A stretch of DNA of 64,000 bases from NCBI GenBank assembly GCA_963924555.1, contig OZ004588.1, positions 2,728,001-2,792,000 of the forward strand, written 5' to 3'. Under the pieces are notes generated by a model that saw only the letters and a program-made list of their open reading frames with translations, was not told the DNA's origin and did no database searches. The stretch is from Crambe crambe (Eukaryota > Porifera > Demospongiae > Poecilosclerida > Crambeidae). Of this stretch, positions 47,195-58,238 are shown piece by piece (within the stretch, counting starts at the first letter, position 1; each line of letters opens with the position of its first letter). The translations under genes and the position numbers were made by a program.

Positions 47195-48873
47195 ATTCAA
47201 GCAGCCCTCACTTAGTCACTTTCCTTTCAAATGTGATTTCCTTTTGGTGTGGTTTTTAACATCAATATTGTATTTCAACCACCTCCCCCCCCACCCCACC
47301 ACCACCACCAGTCCACCACCACCATGCAAGTGTCTTTGTGATTGTATGTACTGGAATGTGTGTGAATTTATGTCCTCTATATCTTCCCTTTAGAAGGTGC
47401 TAGTGTTGATGTGTGTCAGTGCATCCCTTTTTCATAGGTACTTATATTCAGTAAGTCTTCTGATTGCCCCTTCCATCCCCTTGTTTATGGTCCCATCTCA
47501 CTTGTCCCTCTCATGGATAATGCTGAGAGAGAGTTTGTTGACCTGAACACCTCATGGCCCACCACTGTCAATATAGACATAGATTGAGACTTTCTAGTGT
47601 TGCCCATTTTAACCTAGTTGATATTGTACAATCATTCTGAACTTAAATTCCTTACCAATTATTCTAAATGTAATTATTCTTGAACCGTGAGAGTTGAAGC
47701 CAAACCACCAAATTATCCATCCACATGGAAATCTGTGCATCATAACTATGTTTAGCTTCCCCATGTTGCTTCTGACATCAGCTAATTCCTCTCTTCCTTG
47801 ATAGTTCTTATACCGTCTGAATGTCTGGTAACCTACCCCCATACACAATTCAACTCCCTCCACCCCTTCCTCCCTGCTGAACAAGTTGGACTCTCTCTGA
47901 TTAGTACATCTTCTAATTTCCCCTCCCTCCCCTTTATATTCAGTTTGTCCCTAGCATGGAAGATGCTGATGGAGTTAGTAGATGTGAACACCTCATGGCC
48001 CACCACTGTCATTCTATTCTGTACATATGACTTTCTAATGTTCAGACCCTTTACCCAGCTAATGTGTATAGAGTGGCAGTACAGGAACTTGACTTTGAAT
48101 GTTGAGGTGTCTCTCCAGAGTGGTTGTAGCACTTTCAGTCAATATGATTGTTCCTTTCTGTTTCATAATGGCTCCCTTTCTATTATCGAGCCAGTATGTT
48201 TTTTTAGGCTGAGAATGAATTTATTTTAGGAGGGTGTGCTCTAATATGAATCCATGCATAGTCCGAGCATGTTTCAACTAACCTTAATTAAACCCAGAAA
48301 GTGCTCACGGGAATGTAGAACCTTGAGTATTAGATGCTCTGTGTGCCCCCCAGATCAAGTTTTACTCTGGGGCTATCACATGTTTAACACACACACACTC
48401 TATAGGGTTTCATACGAATCTTCCAAAAAGGGGGGAACCACTTGAAGCCCCTCTCCCTTCAAAATAATTCATAGCAAAGCCATTAAGAGACCACCTCTAT
48501 TTAAAGACTACATTTTCCACTGTATAGCTACATGAATTCTTATCACCACATCATCTCAAGAGAGAATGCAAGTATCAGACATCATGCAATAAGCTTCAGT
48601 CCCAAGTTGTACGTATCAATGGGGCATACAGACAATACACTTATTAACCCCTTGCTTGGTAAAGTCTTGATGAAGTATGTACGGTGGGCATTATTATGTG
48701 ACAGTATCAGGTAGAAATCCTTAAATCATGCTTTTAATAATGAAACTATCACAAGCTTTGTCATTTAAGGTATTATTTGTGGTGTGAATGACCATCAATC
48801 CCTTACTTGATCACTTTCCTTCCACATGTGATTTTCTTTTGATATTGTTTTTGAGCATTGATATTGTATTTCA

Positions 48874-48875
<2 letters not shown>

Positions 48876-48954
<79 letters not shown>

Positions 48955-48971
48955 CCCCCCCCCCCCCCCCC
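48876..48971. repeat. (CT)n tract followed by poly-C
   Basis: About 38 CT units followed, after TTT-like junction bases, by about 19 C residues. The long low-complexity ORFs on both strands here are artefacts of the repeat. Confidence 0.95.
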
Positions 48972-49780
48972 TGCCTCTTTGAGGTCGTAATAAACTATAT
49001 AATTATGTACCAACATGTGGAATCATGTCCTCTATGCCTCTTTTCCAGCTTCCCCCTTTAGAATACAGAAAGGTATCAACTTTATATCCCAGTCAGAGGT
49101 ACATATAATCAATACGTCTTCTGATTGCCCCTCCCTCCCCCTATAATGCTGTCCCATCTCACTTCATCCCCTGCATGCATGGATAGTGCCTATGTAGAGT
49201 TTGTAGACTTGAGCACCTCATGGCTGGCCGGCCCACCCCTGTCATCTGGATGACTATATTCTGCACTTGTGACTTTCTAAAGTTTGCCCACTATAGCCTA
49301 ACTTGCTAAGGAAATGGAGTGGTGTGTCCTCATAATAGCACGTTCAGTCAATATGAGTTTCTATTTCAATATGAATCCCTTTCTATTGTCCTGTATCAAA
49401 CCATATTAGTTGAGCTTAGCCTAGGAGGGTGTGTGTAGGCCGAGCATGTTTAATATCAGCCTGTCCATCATGAATCACAAAATCATTCTGTTTCAGCTGT
49501 CATGCAATGTAAGTAAAATTATCAATTTTAGACCTAATCAGCTGATTAAGATCTTTAAGTAAGCACCGTGTGTGTTCCAGACAGATCCTGTTATTCCATA
49601 GAAGACTGCAAACTGAATAAAGTGTGTGATATTATCTGATAAGCAACTCTGAGACGTTGCATTTTTCAGTAAAATTGTATGCTCTTTGTATATATAGAAC
49701 CTTCCTCCATTTAAAGATCAGACATGTGTGTTAGTGAACTGGAAGAGGTTAGAATCTCTTCCAGAATTGCATGCTCAGCT

Positions 49781-49950
49781 GTGGATTGCAGTGATCTTGC
49801 AACATGAAATTCAGAACACCAAACCAAAATTTAGATAGCTTCCTTTTAAGTAGCCCAACTTTAAAGCCACAATTAAGTCCTTTTAAAGGAGGCTATGTAA
49901 ATTTTGGTTTGGTGTTCTGAATTTCATGTTGCAAGATCACTGCAATCCAC
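49781..49950. mobile_element. Palindromic MITE, copy 2
   Basis: GTGGATTGCAGTGATCTTGC at the left is the exact mirror of GCAAGATCACTGCAATCCAC at the right. The arms continue through the AACATGAAATTCAGAACACC region. This copy is longer-armed (170 bp in all) than the one at 39551-39687. Confidence 0.88.
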
Positions 49951-52900
49951 ATTTACAAATCAATTTTTTGGCCAAACACACCCCCACCCCACCACCTCCA
50001 CATTTTTTTTTTCATTGTTCTAACTAATCACTGTATGTTGTGTATGCAATTACAGAATGAGATGATGAAGTCCTCAAGGAAGAGGAGCAGTTGTAATCAT
50101 CGCTCTGAAAGAACAAACCTTATAGGTAACCATCAATCCTTCTCACCTTATGATGCTTGTACTGTGTTTCTTTAAGGTCTATAAAGGAATTCCTTTTTGA
50201 TGTGGTTTTTTTAGAGCATTGTTATTGTATTTCAATCACCTTCCCTCCCTACAAGCCTCTTTGTGTACTATAATGTGGAATCATGCTCTTATCCTGCCTT
50301 TTTAGAAGGTGCCAGTACATTAAGTTTTCCAAGTCTCAAATGATATCAATACGCCATCTTTTTCCATCGTAAACGAAGTGTTGATATGCCACCCCTCCCA
50401 TGCTGTTCAACCTTCTATACATTTCCTACTAACTCCTTCATATCCACCAACATCCTGTTGTCACATAATTATGTTAATATCCCATGCAGGAGAAATGCTA
50501 CTGTGTCAGGGCTCACAATAACAGTCAGTCACAGGACATTTGTCCAGTCATTTTCTGCCTTTGTCTGACCAATTTTTCTATTATAGTAAAACTGCTATTA
50601 GATAATCATGTGTGGACAATAATGTAGTGTTACTGTGAGTCCTGTTGTGTGTGTGTCCTACTAGTTGTCCAACTGTCACTTGCACTTATAATAACACCAA
50701 CCACTTCACAGTACAGCTTTTCCACTGAGTGTGCACAAGTACATCACAACTAGAGAATTACTTTTTCTTGCTCTTGGAGCAGAACAACAAAGTGAAGAGC
50801 ACAATTTGTTGAATCTTTTTTTCTGCCAGTGAGTTGTGTACTGGTTATACTCAAGCCCTTGAGTGTTCCATAAGGCCTGGTAGCACACCACTTAAAGGCC
50901 GTCAATTAGAAATACTGTCCTGGCTCTGTTCCTCTGACATAATGTAATTGAACTGATGAAAATACTTTTCCATAGGTGATTGCTCCAACCACATCATAAT
51001 GAAGGGGGAGACCCCCTAAATTAGTGTTGTGTGTACTAACTGATCCTGTTATGTGTTTCATTATGCACACTATCACATGTTAATTTCCTCTGGATACCAC
51101 ATGTACATGCATGCACATCCACTGGCTTGACTAATATCTGTGTGGCAATAACATATCATGCACATTAGAAACTAATTTCTTTATTTTTTTGGTGGTCCTG
51201 TTGTTACATAATAATGCCCCAGGAGAAGAAATGTATATCCCAGTACTGTGTGTGTGTGTGTGTGTTGTGGTGCAAATTTCTTTCTATACTTGATTTTCTT
51301 TCATGTATGATATATTTTTTGTTTTTCATAATATTGAAAAGGAATTTTAACTCTTATCTTCTCCCCCCCCCCCCCCCCCCCCCCCCAATTTGTAGTTGTA
51401 TAACTATTTTGCACTCGTGACTTTCTAATATTGAGACCCTTTACCCACTTCAGCATAGAGTTGATAATTATGAGCATTCACTTTCTATTTCAATGTGGAG
51501 CCCTTTCTATTATCATGTATCAAGCCATATTAATTGAGCTTAGCCTAGGAGGGTGTGTGTAGTCTGAGCATGTTTAAAATAAGTACCTGCCATTGGACAT
51601 TTGAATCAGTTCAATTGGTAAAGGTCATCCACTGATCCACCCTTGGACGTATTTTCTTGTGGTTGGAGTGTGTATGATGATAATTATGATGATAGTATAT
51701 TTAACTAGGATGCATACCTATAACTTACCTGTTAATATCAACTGTCAGTCATCGATCACAAAATCGGTCTGTTTCGGCTTCCATTTAATGCAAGTAAAAA
51801 TTGATAATTGATTATGGACCTATTCAGCTGATTAAGATCTTTATGTAAGCAGTGGTGTCATCCATGTGTGAAAGCTTCAGTTCCAGACAGATCCTGCTAT
51901 TCCATAGAAGACTGCAAAGCTGAATAAAGTGTATATCTGATAAGCAACTTTTTCCTGCTCTGCAGTTTTCCATACACAATCAGCAGTAAAATTGTACGCT
52001 CTATGTAGAACCTTCCTCCATTGATGTGTGTTAGGAAGTGGTTAGAATGTCTATGTCTGGAGATCTGGGGGTTGGAGATAATGTCTGAGATCCCCCTCCC
52101 CTCAACACAATACGTACACATAATGTGTTGCTGCTATCACTCTTAGTATATACATTTTTTGCCGAACACACCCTCACCCCCCACATTTTTTGTCTTTTGC
52201 ATCGTTCTATTTAAATATTGTATATTGTGTATGCAATTACAGAATGAGATATTGAAGTCCTCAAGCAAGAGGATCAGTCACAATCATCGCTCTAAGAGAA
52301 CAAACCTTTACAGGTAACCATCAATCCTTCTCATTTTATACTTGTACTGTGTAATAATTTCTTTAAGGTCAATTGGATCCTATAAAGGGTGTGCATGTGT
52401 GGCAAAATGTTGTGTGACAGTTGGCAGCAAGTGACCCTTACTTAGTTACTTTCCTTTCACATGTGATGTGGTTTTTTAGAGCATTGTTATTGTATTTCTA
52501 TCACCTTCTCCTCCTCCTTGAGCCTCTTTGTGGTTGTATGTACTAGCATGTGGAAATTGCTCTTATCCTGCTTCCCTTTTAGAAGGTGCCAGTACATAAT
52601 GTTTTGTATAGCTCAATTTTCCATGCTGAACAAGGTGTTGATATGCATGCTGTCCTATATTCAGGTTCACTACTAACTCCTTTATATTCACCAACATCAT
52701 CCACCGTCTCGTTGTCATATAATATTATGTTAATTACATATGTTAATATCCCAGGAGAATGCTTGTCCCAATACTCTGTGTGTATTCTACTGCATCGTTA
52801 ATGTCACAATATCAGTTTGGCTAAATTGTTACTCTAAGGTGTGTGTGTGCAGACCCACATCATCTGTAGGTGCCTGACAGCACATCAAATCACCTGTAGG

Positions 52901-54985
52901 TGTCTGATTGACATGCCCAAATAAATGCCAGTTGCTACATACATATGGTGGGCATTATATGTGACAGTCCCAGCCAGCACATTACATTAATCGTTCGCTT
53001 TAAAATTACGAAACAGTCCCAAACTTCCCTATCAGATGGAGTTCGTAGACCTGAGCTCACCAGTGTCATTGACTTTTTGTACCTTTTAAGATTGAGACCC
53101 TTTACCCACTGCATGAAATTGACTTCAAATGTTGATCCAGAGAAGTTGCCATATCAAAACATAATTTTTCACTTTCTGTTTCACTGTTCTATCATCCATC
53201 TACCGTAATATGGTATGAATTTGAACTTGGGTAAAGAGTAGGGTGTGCTACAATATGGATTCATAATCCAAAACATGTTCTGAGTGAGTCTATCTTTCAT
53301 AAACTTATACTTTATATCTTGACATGTTGTGAATATCAGTTGCCTGTGGAGGGCTGAGTTGCTGCCAATTAAGTTTCCAGTATTTTCAGCATTTAGTAGG
53401 ACTAGAGCAGTTGCACTAAAGCTAGCCATACCAGCTGTGTGTATGGACAGGTGGTACCCTTGTACTGGTACTGGCCCTTGAGTGTTCCATAAGCCTGGGG
53501 TATAGAAAAAAGAAGGGCGGGGGCAAAGGAAAAGGCACATAACATACAGTACTTCAAGCTGCAATAAATAATAAGTATAATTTAATTTTAAATTATAACT
53601 TCTATATTGTCTGTACAGCTTCTAAGAACAGTTTACTGGAACACTTACTGTTTATTGTGATGAACATAAGCAAGCTGAGAATCCAACATCCCACCACTGT
53701 CAATTTATGGTATGTTTCGAGATTGACTATTCTGTTTTCGACTTTCTGGTGTTGAGACCCTTTACCAATTTTTGATAACCTTCTCTTGCTTAAATTCATG
53801 TAGTCGTTTGTGACATTATATAATGAACTTTGGTAGCATAATTGCAAACCACCAAATTATCCATCCACATGGAAATCTGTGCATCATAATTATGACTTTA
53901 GCTTCTCCAGGTTGGAGAAATTTATCTGCACCTCTGTACTGACATCAGTGTCACATTGATTAATTCCTCTCTCCCTTGATAGGGTCTGAATGTCTGGGAT
54001 CCTACCCACATGCAAATTCAACTCCCTTTACCCTTAATTACGAGTTGCATGCATGAAGGAAGGACTCAGTATTGTCGGTACATCTTCTAATTGCCCCTCC
54101 CCTATATATTTTCCCATCTCTGTCAGTAGTGGGGTGAATACGAGTTGCTTGCATGAAGGAAGGACTCTCTCTGATTGGTATAATTGTAATCCCCTCTCCC
54201 TCCCCTATATATTCAGTTTGTCCCTAGCATGGAAGTGTTGATGGAGTTAGTAGATGTGAACACCTCATGGCCCACCACTGTCATTCTATTATGACTTTCT
54301 AATGTTCAGACCCTTTACCCAGCTAATGTGTATAGAGTGGCAGTACAGGAACTTAACTTCAAATGTTGAGGTGTCTCTCCAGAGAAGTTGTAGCACTTTC
54401 AGTCGATATGATTGTTTACTTTCTGTTTCATAATGGCTCCCTTTCTATTATCAAGCCAGTATGAATTTATTTATGGAGGGTGTGCTCTAATATGAATCCA
54501 TGCACCCTACACACTTACCAACTCTCCAGCAGTCTGTCATGTTGTGTGTCGGACTTGTCAAGTGTGTGTGGACACATACTGTGTGTGTATTAATGTGTAT
54601 AGAGTGGTAAAATGTTGAGGTGTGTATCCAGAGAGGTTGTCATATTAGTTGATATGATTGTTTATTTTCTGTTCCTGTATGGGGTTTTTGAATAGACCAT
54701 TGGAAAGCTTTTAAATCATTTCTGGTGGTTAAGAATCGAATTATTGATCATGAATCATAATATTAATTACACATAGTTGGTTAATGCCCTCAGCCTCGGA
54801 GTTCCACATAGGACGGTTATAATGACCTCAAGCTTTACACTCAGTCAGCGTAATAGCAACAACTCTCAGGTTCCTAAACTAGTGAAACTCCTTGACTTTG
54901 TGGAATGACCTTTATACTCAAGTGGTTAAATGACTGTTGTATAATGTACATACATATGAAGTGTTTCCCTCTGTTTTCCATGTAG

Positions 54986-55111
54986 ATGCTTCAACTTAAG
55001 GAATGCAAAGACAATGGAGCACTAACATTCTGTGGTGATCTGCAAACTCAGAACTGGGTGCTGTTTGTTTTGTTGACTCCACCTCCTCTCCCCTCCTCTC
55101 CCCTGATGTGA
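54986..55111 (+). CDS. Putative exon: MLQLKECKDN module, best copy
   Basis: After TTTTCCATGTAG an open frame reads MLQLKECKDNGALTFCGDL, then QTQNWVLFVLLTPPPLPSSP and a TGA. The copy at 59758 has lost about 14 bases and stops after 13 codons; the one at 30678 stops after 7. The second half (CTCCACCTCCTCTCCCCTCC) is a pyrimidine tract that may belong to the intron leading to the ACACCCACAG acceptor at 55120. No family is recognised. Confidence 0.3.
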   Translation: MLQLKECKDNGALTFCGDLQTQNWVLFVLLTPPPLPSSPLM

Positions 55112-55120
55112 CACCCACAG

Positions 55121-55195
55121 AGATTGCGTCCCCCCATGAAGGGATCCAGCTGCTCCTTATTTAAGACCACTTTCACTCACTATCGGATTCTGAAG
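55121..55195 (+). pseudogene. HLHPxILDQL module, unit 3 copy
   Basis: Bordered by ACACCCACAG and CTGAAG|GTATGC. In the frame of the intact copy at 57309 it reads EIASPHEGIQLLLI and then a stop. It therefore appears decayed. Confidence 0.35.
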
Positions 55196-55415
55196 GTATG
55201 CAGAAAAGTCACTTTCTTATTCTGCAGTTTCCTGTTTTGGTTATCTTGGACATGTCTTTTGAATATTTGACCTTGATGTGGCTAATGGAATGTTAATTAC
55301 CCTTTGATGGATGAGATGATCCCTACATAACACTCCCAATCACTATGACCTAAACCTATGGGGTGTCCCTGTAATTAGTCCATGAATGACCTTTTGACCT
55401 TTCCAATGTACATAG

Positions 55416-55510
55416 GAGAGGGAACAGAAGTGGACGTCATCGATGTATTCTCACCAGAGTCTGAAGATGACACGTCAGAAACACTTCTGCCAGCCCGTAC
55501 AGTGCAGTGA
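55416..55510 (+). CDS. Putative terminal exon with acidic tail
   Basis: After CAATGTACATAG, a phase-1 start gives EGTEVDVIDVFSPESEDDTS, then ETLLPARTVQ and TGA. Phase 0 instead gives EREQKWTSSMYSHQSLKMTR and runs on to 55649. The acidic frame looks more like a real C-terminus here, while the homologous 60143 copy reads better in phase 0 (EREQKRRLRSLSMYCHK). The conflict shows at least one indel between paralogues. Confidence 0.3.
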
Positions 55511-55683
55511 TGACTACAGGGCCACACCCACTTATGTCTCACCTTTCATCTTTTTGAACTATTATGTGTACATATTAATATGTGTATGTTGGGTTGAGAG
55601 AGTTCAGTATCATTGTTGGTCATGTGATCAGTTGTATCATCATTCTTGATAATATCCTCCACTCCTAGGCTGTTAATCAATTT

Positions 55684-55695
55684 TGCGCATGGGCA
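55684..55695. promoter_or_regulatory. Mutated NRF1-like site at the head of unit 4
   Basis: TGCGCATGGGCA differs by one base from the perfect palindrome of units 1-3, so dyad symmetry is broken. It is followed by GGTTGCATGGTGGGCATTAT, and later by the AATCAGTGATAGC..GATCCACCCATC block that follows the donor in units 2 and 3. Confidence 0.5.
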
Positions 55696-57308
55696 TTGTG
55701 ATTTTAGGGGGTGGGGCAGGCTGGTTGCATGGTGGGCATTATTTGCATCAGTGATAGCACATGCATTGAATATTCTGACCGAGATGGAGACAGCTTGCTT
55801 GTTGAGTGTCTGCAGTCGGCGCCATTGAACGAGGTTTCATTCATTCAGATGGAAGTGTTCTGCATTAATAACTGGCATCTGTGTAAGTACCTGCAGCCTT
55901 TGGACATTTAGGTTAACAAGTCTTGAATCAGTGATAGCGTCCAACTTATAAACATCATCAATTGATCCACCCATCTTTAGCAAAAGACATGTTTCACCTG
56001 TAGGTGTCTGATTGACATGTCCAACCAGTTGCTACATACATATGGTGGGCATTATATGTGACAGTCCCAGTCAGCACATTAGATTATTCATTTCTCAAAT
56101 CATGCTTTATAATTATGAAACAGTCCAAAACTTCTGTCATATAATGGTTGTCCTGTCTCACCTTGTCCCTAGCATGGATTGTGTTGAGAGGATTGTAGAC
56201 CTGAGCACCACCCTGTTATTATAGATGGTTGACATTGACAAACCCTTTACCCAATGTACGTAGTACTTTCTAAATGTTGACACCCTTTACCCACTTCAAT
56301 TTAGCAAGAAATTGACTTTTTTCACTTTTTGTTTCACTATGGTCCCCTTTCTATCATCCAACTATTAACCCATAAATATATTATAATCTGAGCATGTTAC
56401 TGAAGACCTTTCACCCAGTGCTCACTCATTCTGAGTGAGTCTGTCTTTCATAAACTACTCTGTATAGTTTTTGAATACTGGTTGCCTATGGAGAGCTGAG
56501 TTGCTGTTAAGTTTGCCAGTATTTTACATTTTAAGTTGGTGAGTATTAGGACTAGAGCAGTTGCACTAAATCTACGTAGCCATACCAGCTGTGTGTATGG
56601 ACAGGTGGTACCATCGTACTGGTACTGGCAAGCTGTGGACTGCTCCAAGCCCTTCAGTGTTCCATAAGACCAGGTAGCACTGGCACACTACTTAAAGACC
56701 TTCAATTAGAAATACTGTCCTGGCTCTGTTCCTCTGACATAATGTAATTGGTCTATTCAGAACTGGTGGGATTACCTTTCCACAGCAGATTGCTCCAACC
56801 ACATCATAATGAAGGGGGAGACCCCCTAAATTAGTGTTGTGTGTACTAACTGATCCTGTTATGTGTTTCATTATGTACACTATCACATGTTAATTTCCTC
56901 TGGATACCACATATGTACATGCATGCACATCCACTGGCTTGACTAATATCTGTGTGGCAATAGCATACCATGCGCATAATTTCTTATCATCCAGGGACTG
57001 ATTTTTTTGGTAGAGTTGTACTATGTCTAGTATTGGACTTTAGACTGAAGTCCAGGTAAAGGGTCCCTATGGGTATGTTAACCATGTGGTCATTACTTGG
57101 GGGAATGATAATACTCTTGAGAGTATTTGCATTGGGAGCATTTAATTTTATATTCCATACAACATGTGATATATTAATAACTCACAATCTTCTAGAGAAG
57201 AGTAGTTGGATCTATACATACTAGTATGAGTCACATGATTGCTTGGTGGGTGTGGTTTGTTTGATTGACTCCACCTCCTCTCCCCTCCCCCTTATACGAT
57301 ACCAACAG

Positions 57309-57382
57309 AGACTGCCTCCCCTGATGAAGTGATCCAGCTGGAACAACACTATCTTCACCCAAGGATTCTTGATCAACTAATG
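57309..57382 (+). CDS. Putative exon: ETASPDEVIQLEQHYLHPRI module, intact copy
   Basis: A 74-bp segment between ACCAACAG and AACTAATG|GTACGTAC. A phase-1 start gives ETASPDEVIQLEQHYLHPRI, then LDQLM, with no stop. Related copies: 30765-30843 (VQLVLTEEHLHPWILDQLK in one frame), 55121-55195 (decayed) and 59880-59935 (ETASPMKLVLIKEHLHSLK). Amino-acid pattern conservation across four copies, in spite of indels, suggests that the ancestor coded for protein. Function unknown. Confidence 0.38.
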
Positions 57383-58161
57383 GTACGTACTTTAGAGTTA
57401 TTTGGGTACAGAAAGTTCCATTTGTATTCTGTGCCATTACCTCTATATCTGAATATTTCATCTTATGTGATTAATGGAATGCCTTTGATTGGTGAGATAA
57501 TTCTTATGTATTATTACCTCAGCCTGTTTTAATTCCAGGGTCTTCCCTCACACCTCCCAATCACTATGACTTGTATGTGAAAATTGATTAGTGGATTGAC
57601 CCTTTGACCTTTGTCCTATCTCATTTTATCATCACTAGCATGGATAGTGACACATGGGTAGTGTTGGGAGGTGATTTATAGACCTGAGCACCTCATTGTT
57701 ATTCTAAATGACACTTGTGTGTACGTATCATTCTAATGTTGAAACCCTTTACCCACTCTAGTTCAGGTGTCTAGGTTATTATATTAGCACTTTCAGTCAA
57801 TATGATTATTCACTTTCTGTTTCGGTATGGTCCCCTTTATAAGACATGAGCTTACCTTTGATAGAGATTTGAGAAGGGTATGCTATCCACAATCCAAGCA
57901 TGTAATTGTTAGTGATTGTCTTTTTGGTTTTCAGACTGAACCATGTGAATTACAAGTGTTTTTATGGTAACTGTTGTCAAGTGAAGTAAATCCATAATGG
58001 ACCTTGCAGTTTTTATTCTCTATCCATATGTAATCAATGGTCTTCAAATTGTATGCTCTATATAGAACAGGGATTAATGTGGATGGGTGGGTGTATGATA
58101 AGGTCTCCCCTCCTAAAATTGCTTTAGTGGTGTTGTTTAAGAAGTAATTCTACAACCTAAT

Positions 58162-58164
<3 letters not shown>

Positions 58165-58234
<70 letters not shown>
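58165..58234. repeat. (TC)n microsatellite
   Basis: About 35 uninterrupted TC units. It is the third such tract of 68-76 bp in the array, all with the pyrimidine strand on the plus strand. Confidence 0.95.

Positions 58235-58238
<4 letters not shown>

Larger units (their letters stand above)
25435..52313 (+). repeat. Basic-peptide exon-like module (NEMMKSSRKRSSRN), 11 copies
   Basis: Eleven copies of a 58-72 bp segment are bordered by TGTATGCAATTACAG and GTAACCATCAATCC, which look like acceptor and donor. Copies are 25435-25495, 28929 (donor lost), 32376-32447, 34364-34430, 38798-38868, 39052-39122, 42776-42846, 45244-45301, 47099-47159, 50056-50125 and 52243-52313. Typical translation is NEMMKSSRKRSSRNHRSKR, highly basic. 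Lengths 58, 61, 67, 70, 71 and 72 are not frame-compatible with each other, and the 32376 copy has a one-base insertion. Splice-like borders are therefore kept while coding frame is not. Copies at 38798 and 39052 are a local tandem duplication of about 254 bp. Confidence 0.7.
43750..55640 (+). repeat. Array unit 3 of the repeated locus
   Basis: It begins with the NRF1-like site. It contains the candidate exon at 44118-44198, basic-peptide modules at 45244, 47099, 50056 and 52243, several monomer cores, a palindromic MITE (49781-49950), a CT tract with an adjoining C19 run (48876-48971) and the conserved block at 50850-51200. It ends with the best-preserved tail modules (54986-55510). Segment 45890-47260 is a near copy of 24285-25560 in unit 1. 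Confidence 0.55.

Noticed and set aside
48788..49061. Ser/Leu and Arg/Glu alternating ORFs (also 38190-38441)
   Set aside because: Translations of CT microsatellites on the two strands.
21654..55695. Reading the four palindromes as transposon ends
   Set aside because: There is no matching inverted partner at a fixed distance and no target-site duplication; each sits at the same place relative to a splice-donor-like site, which fits a promoter better.
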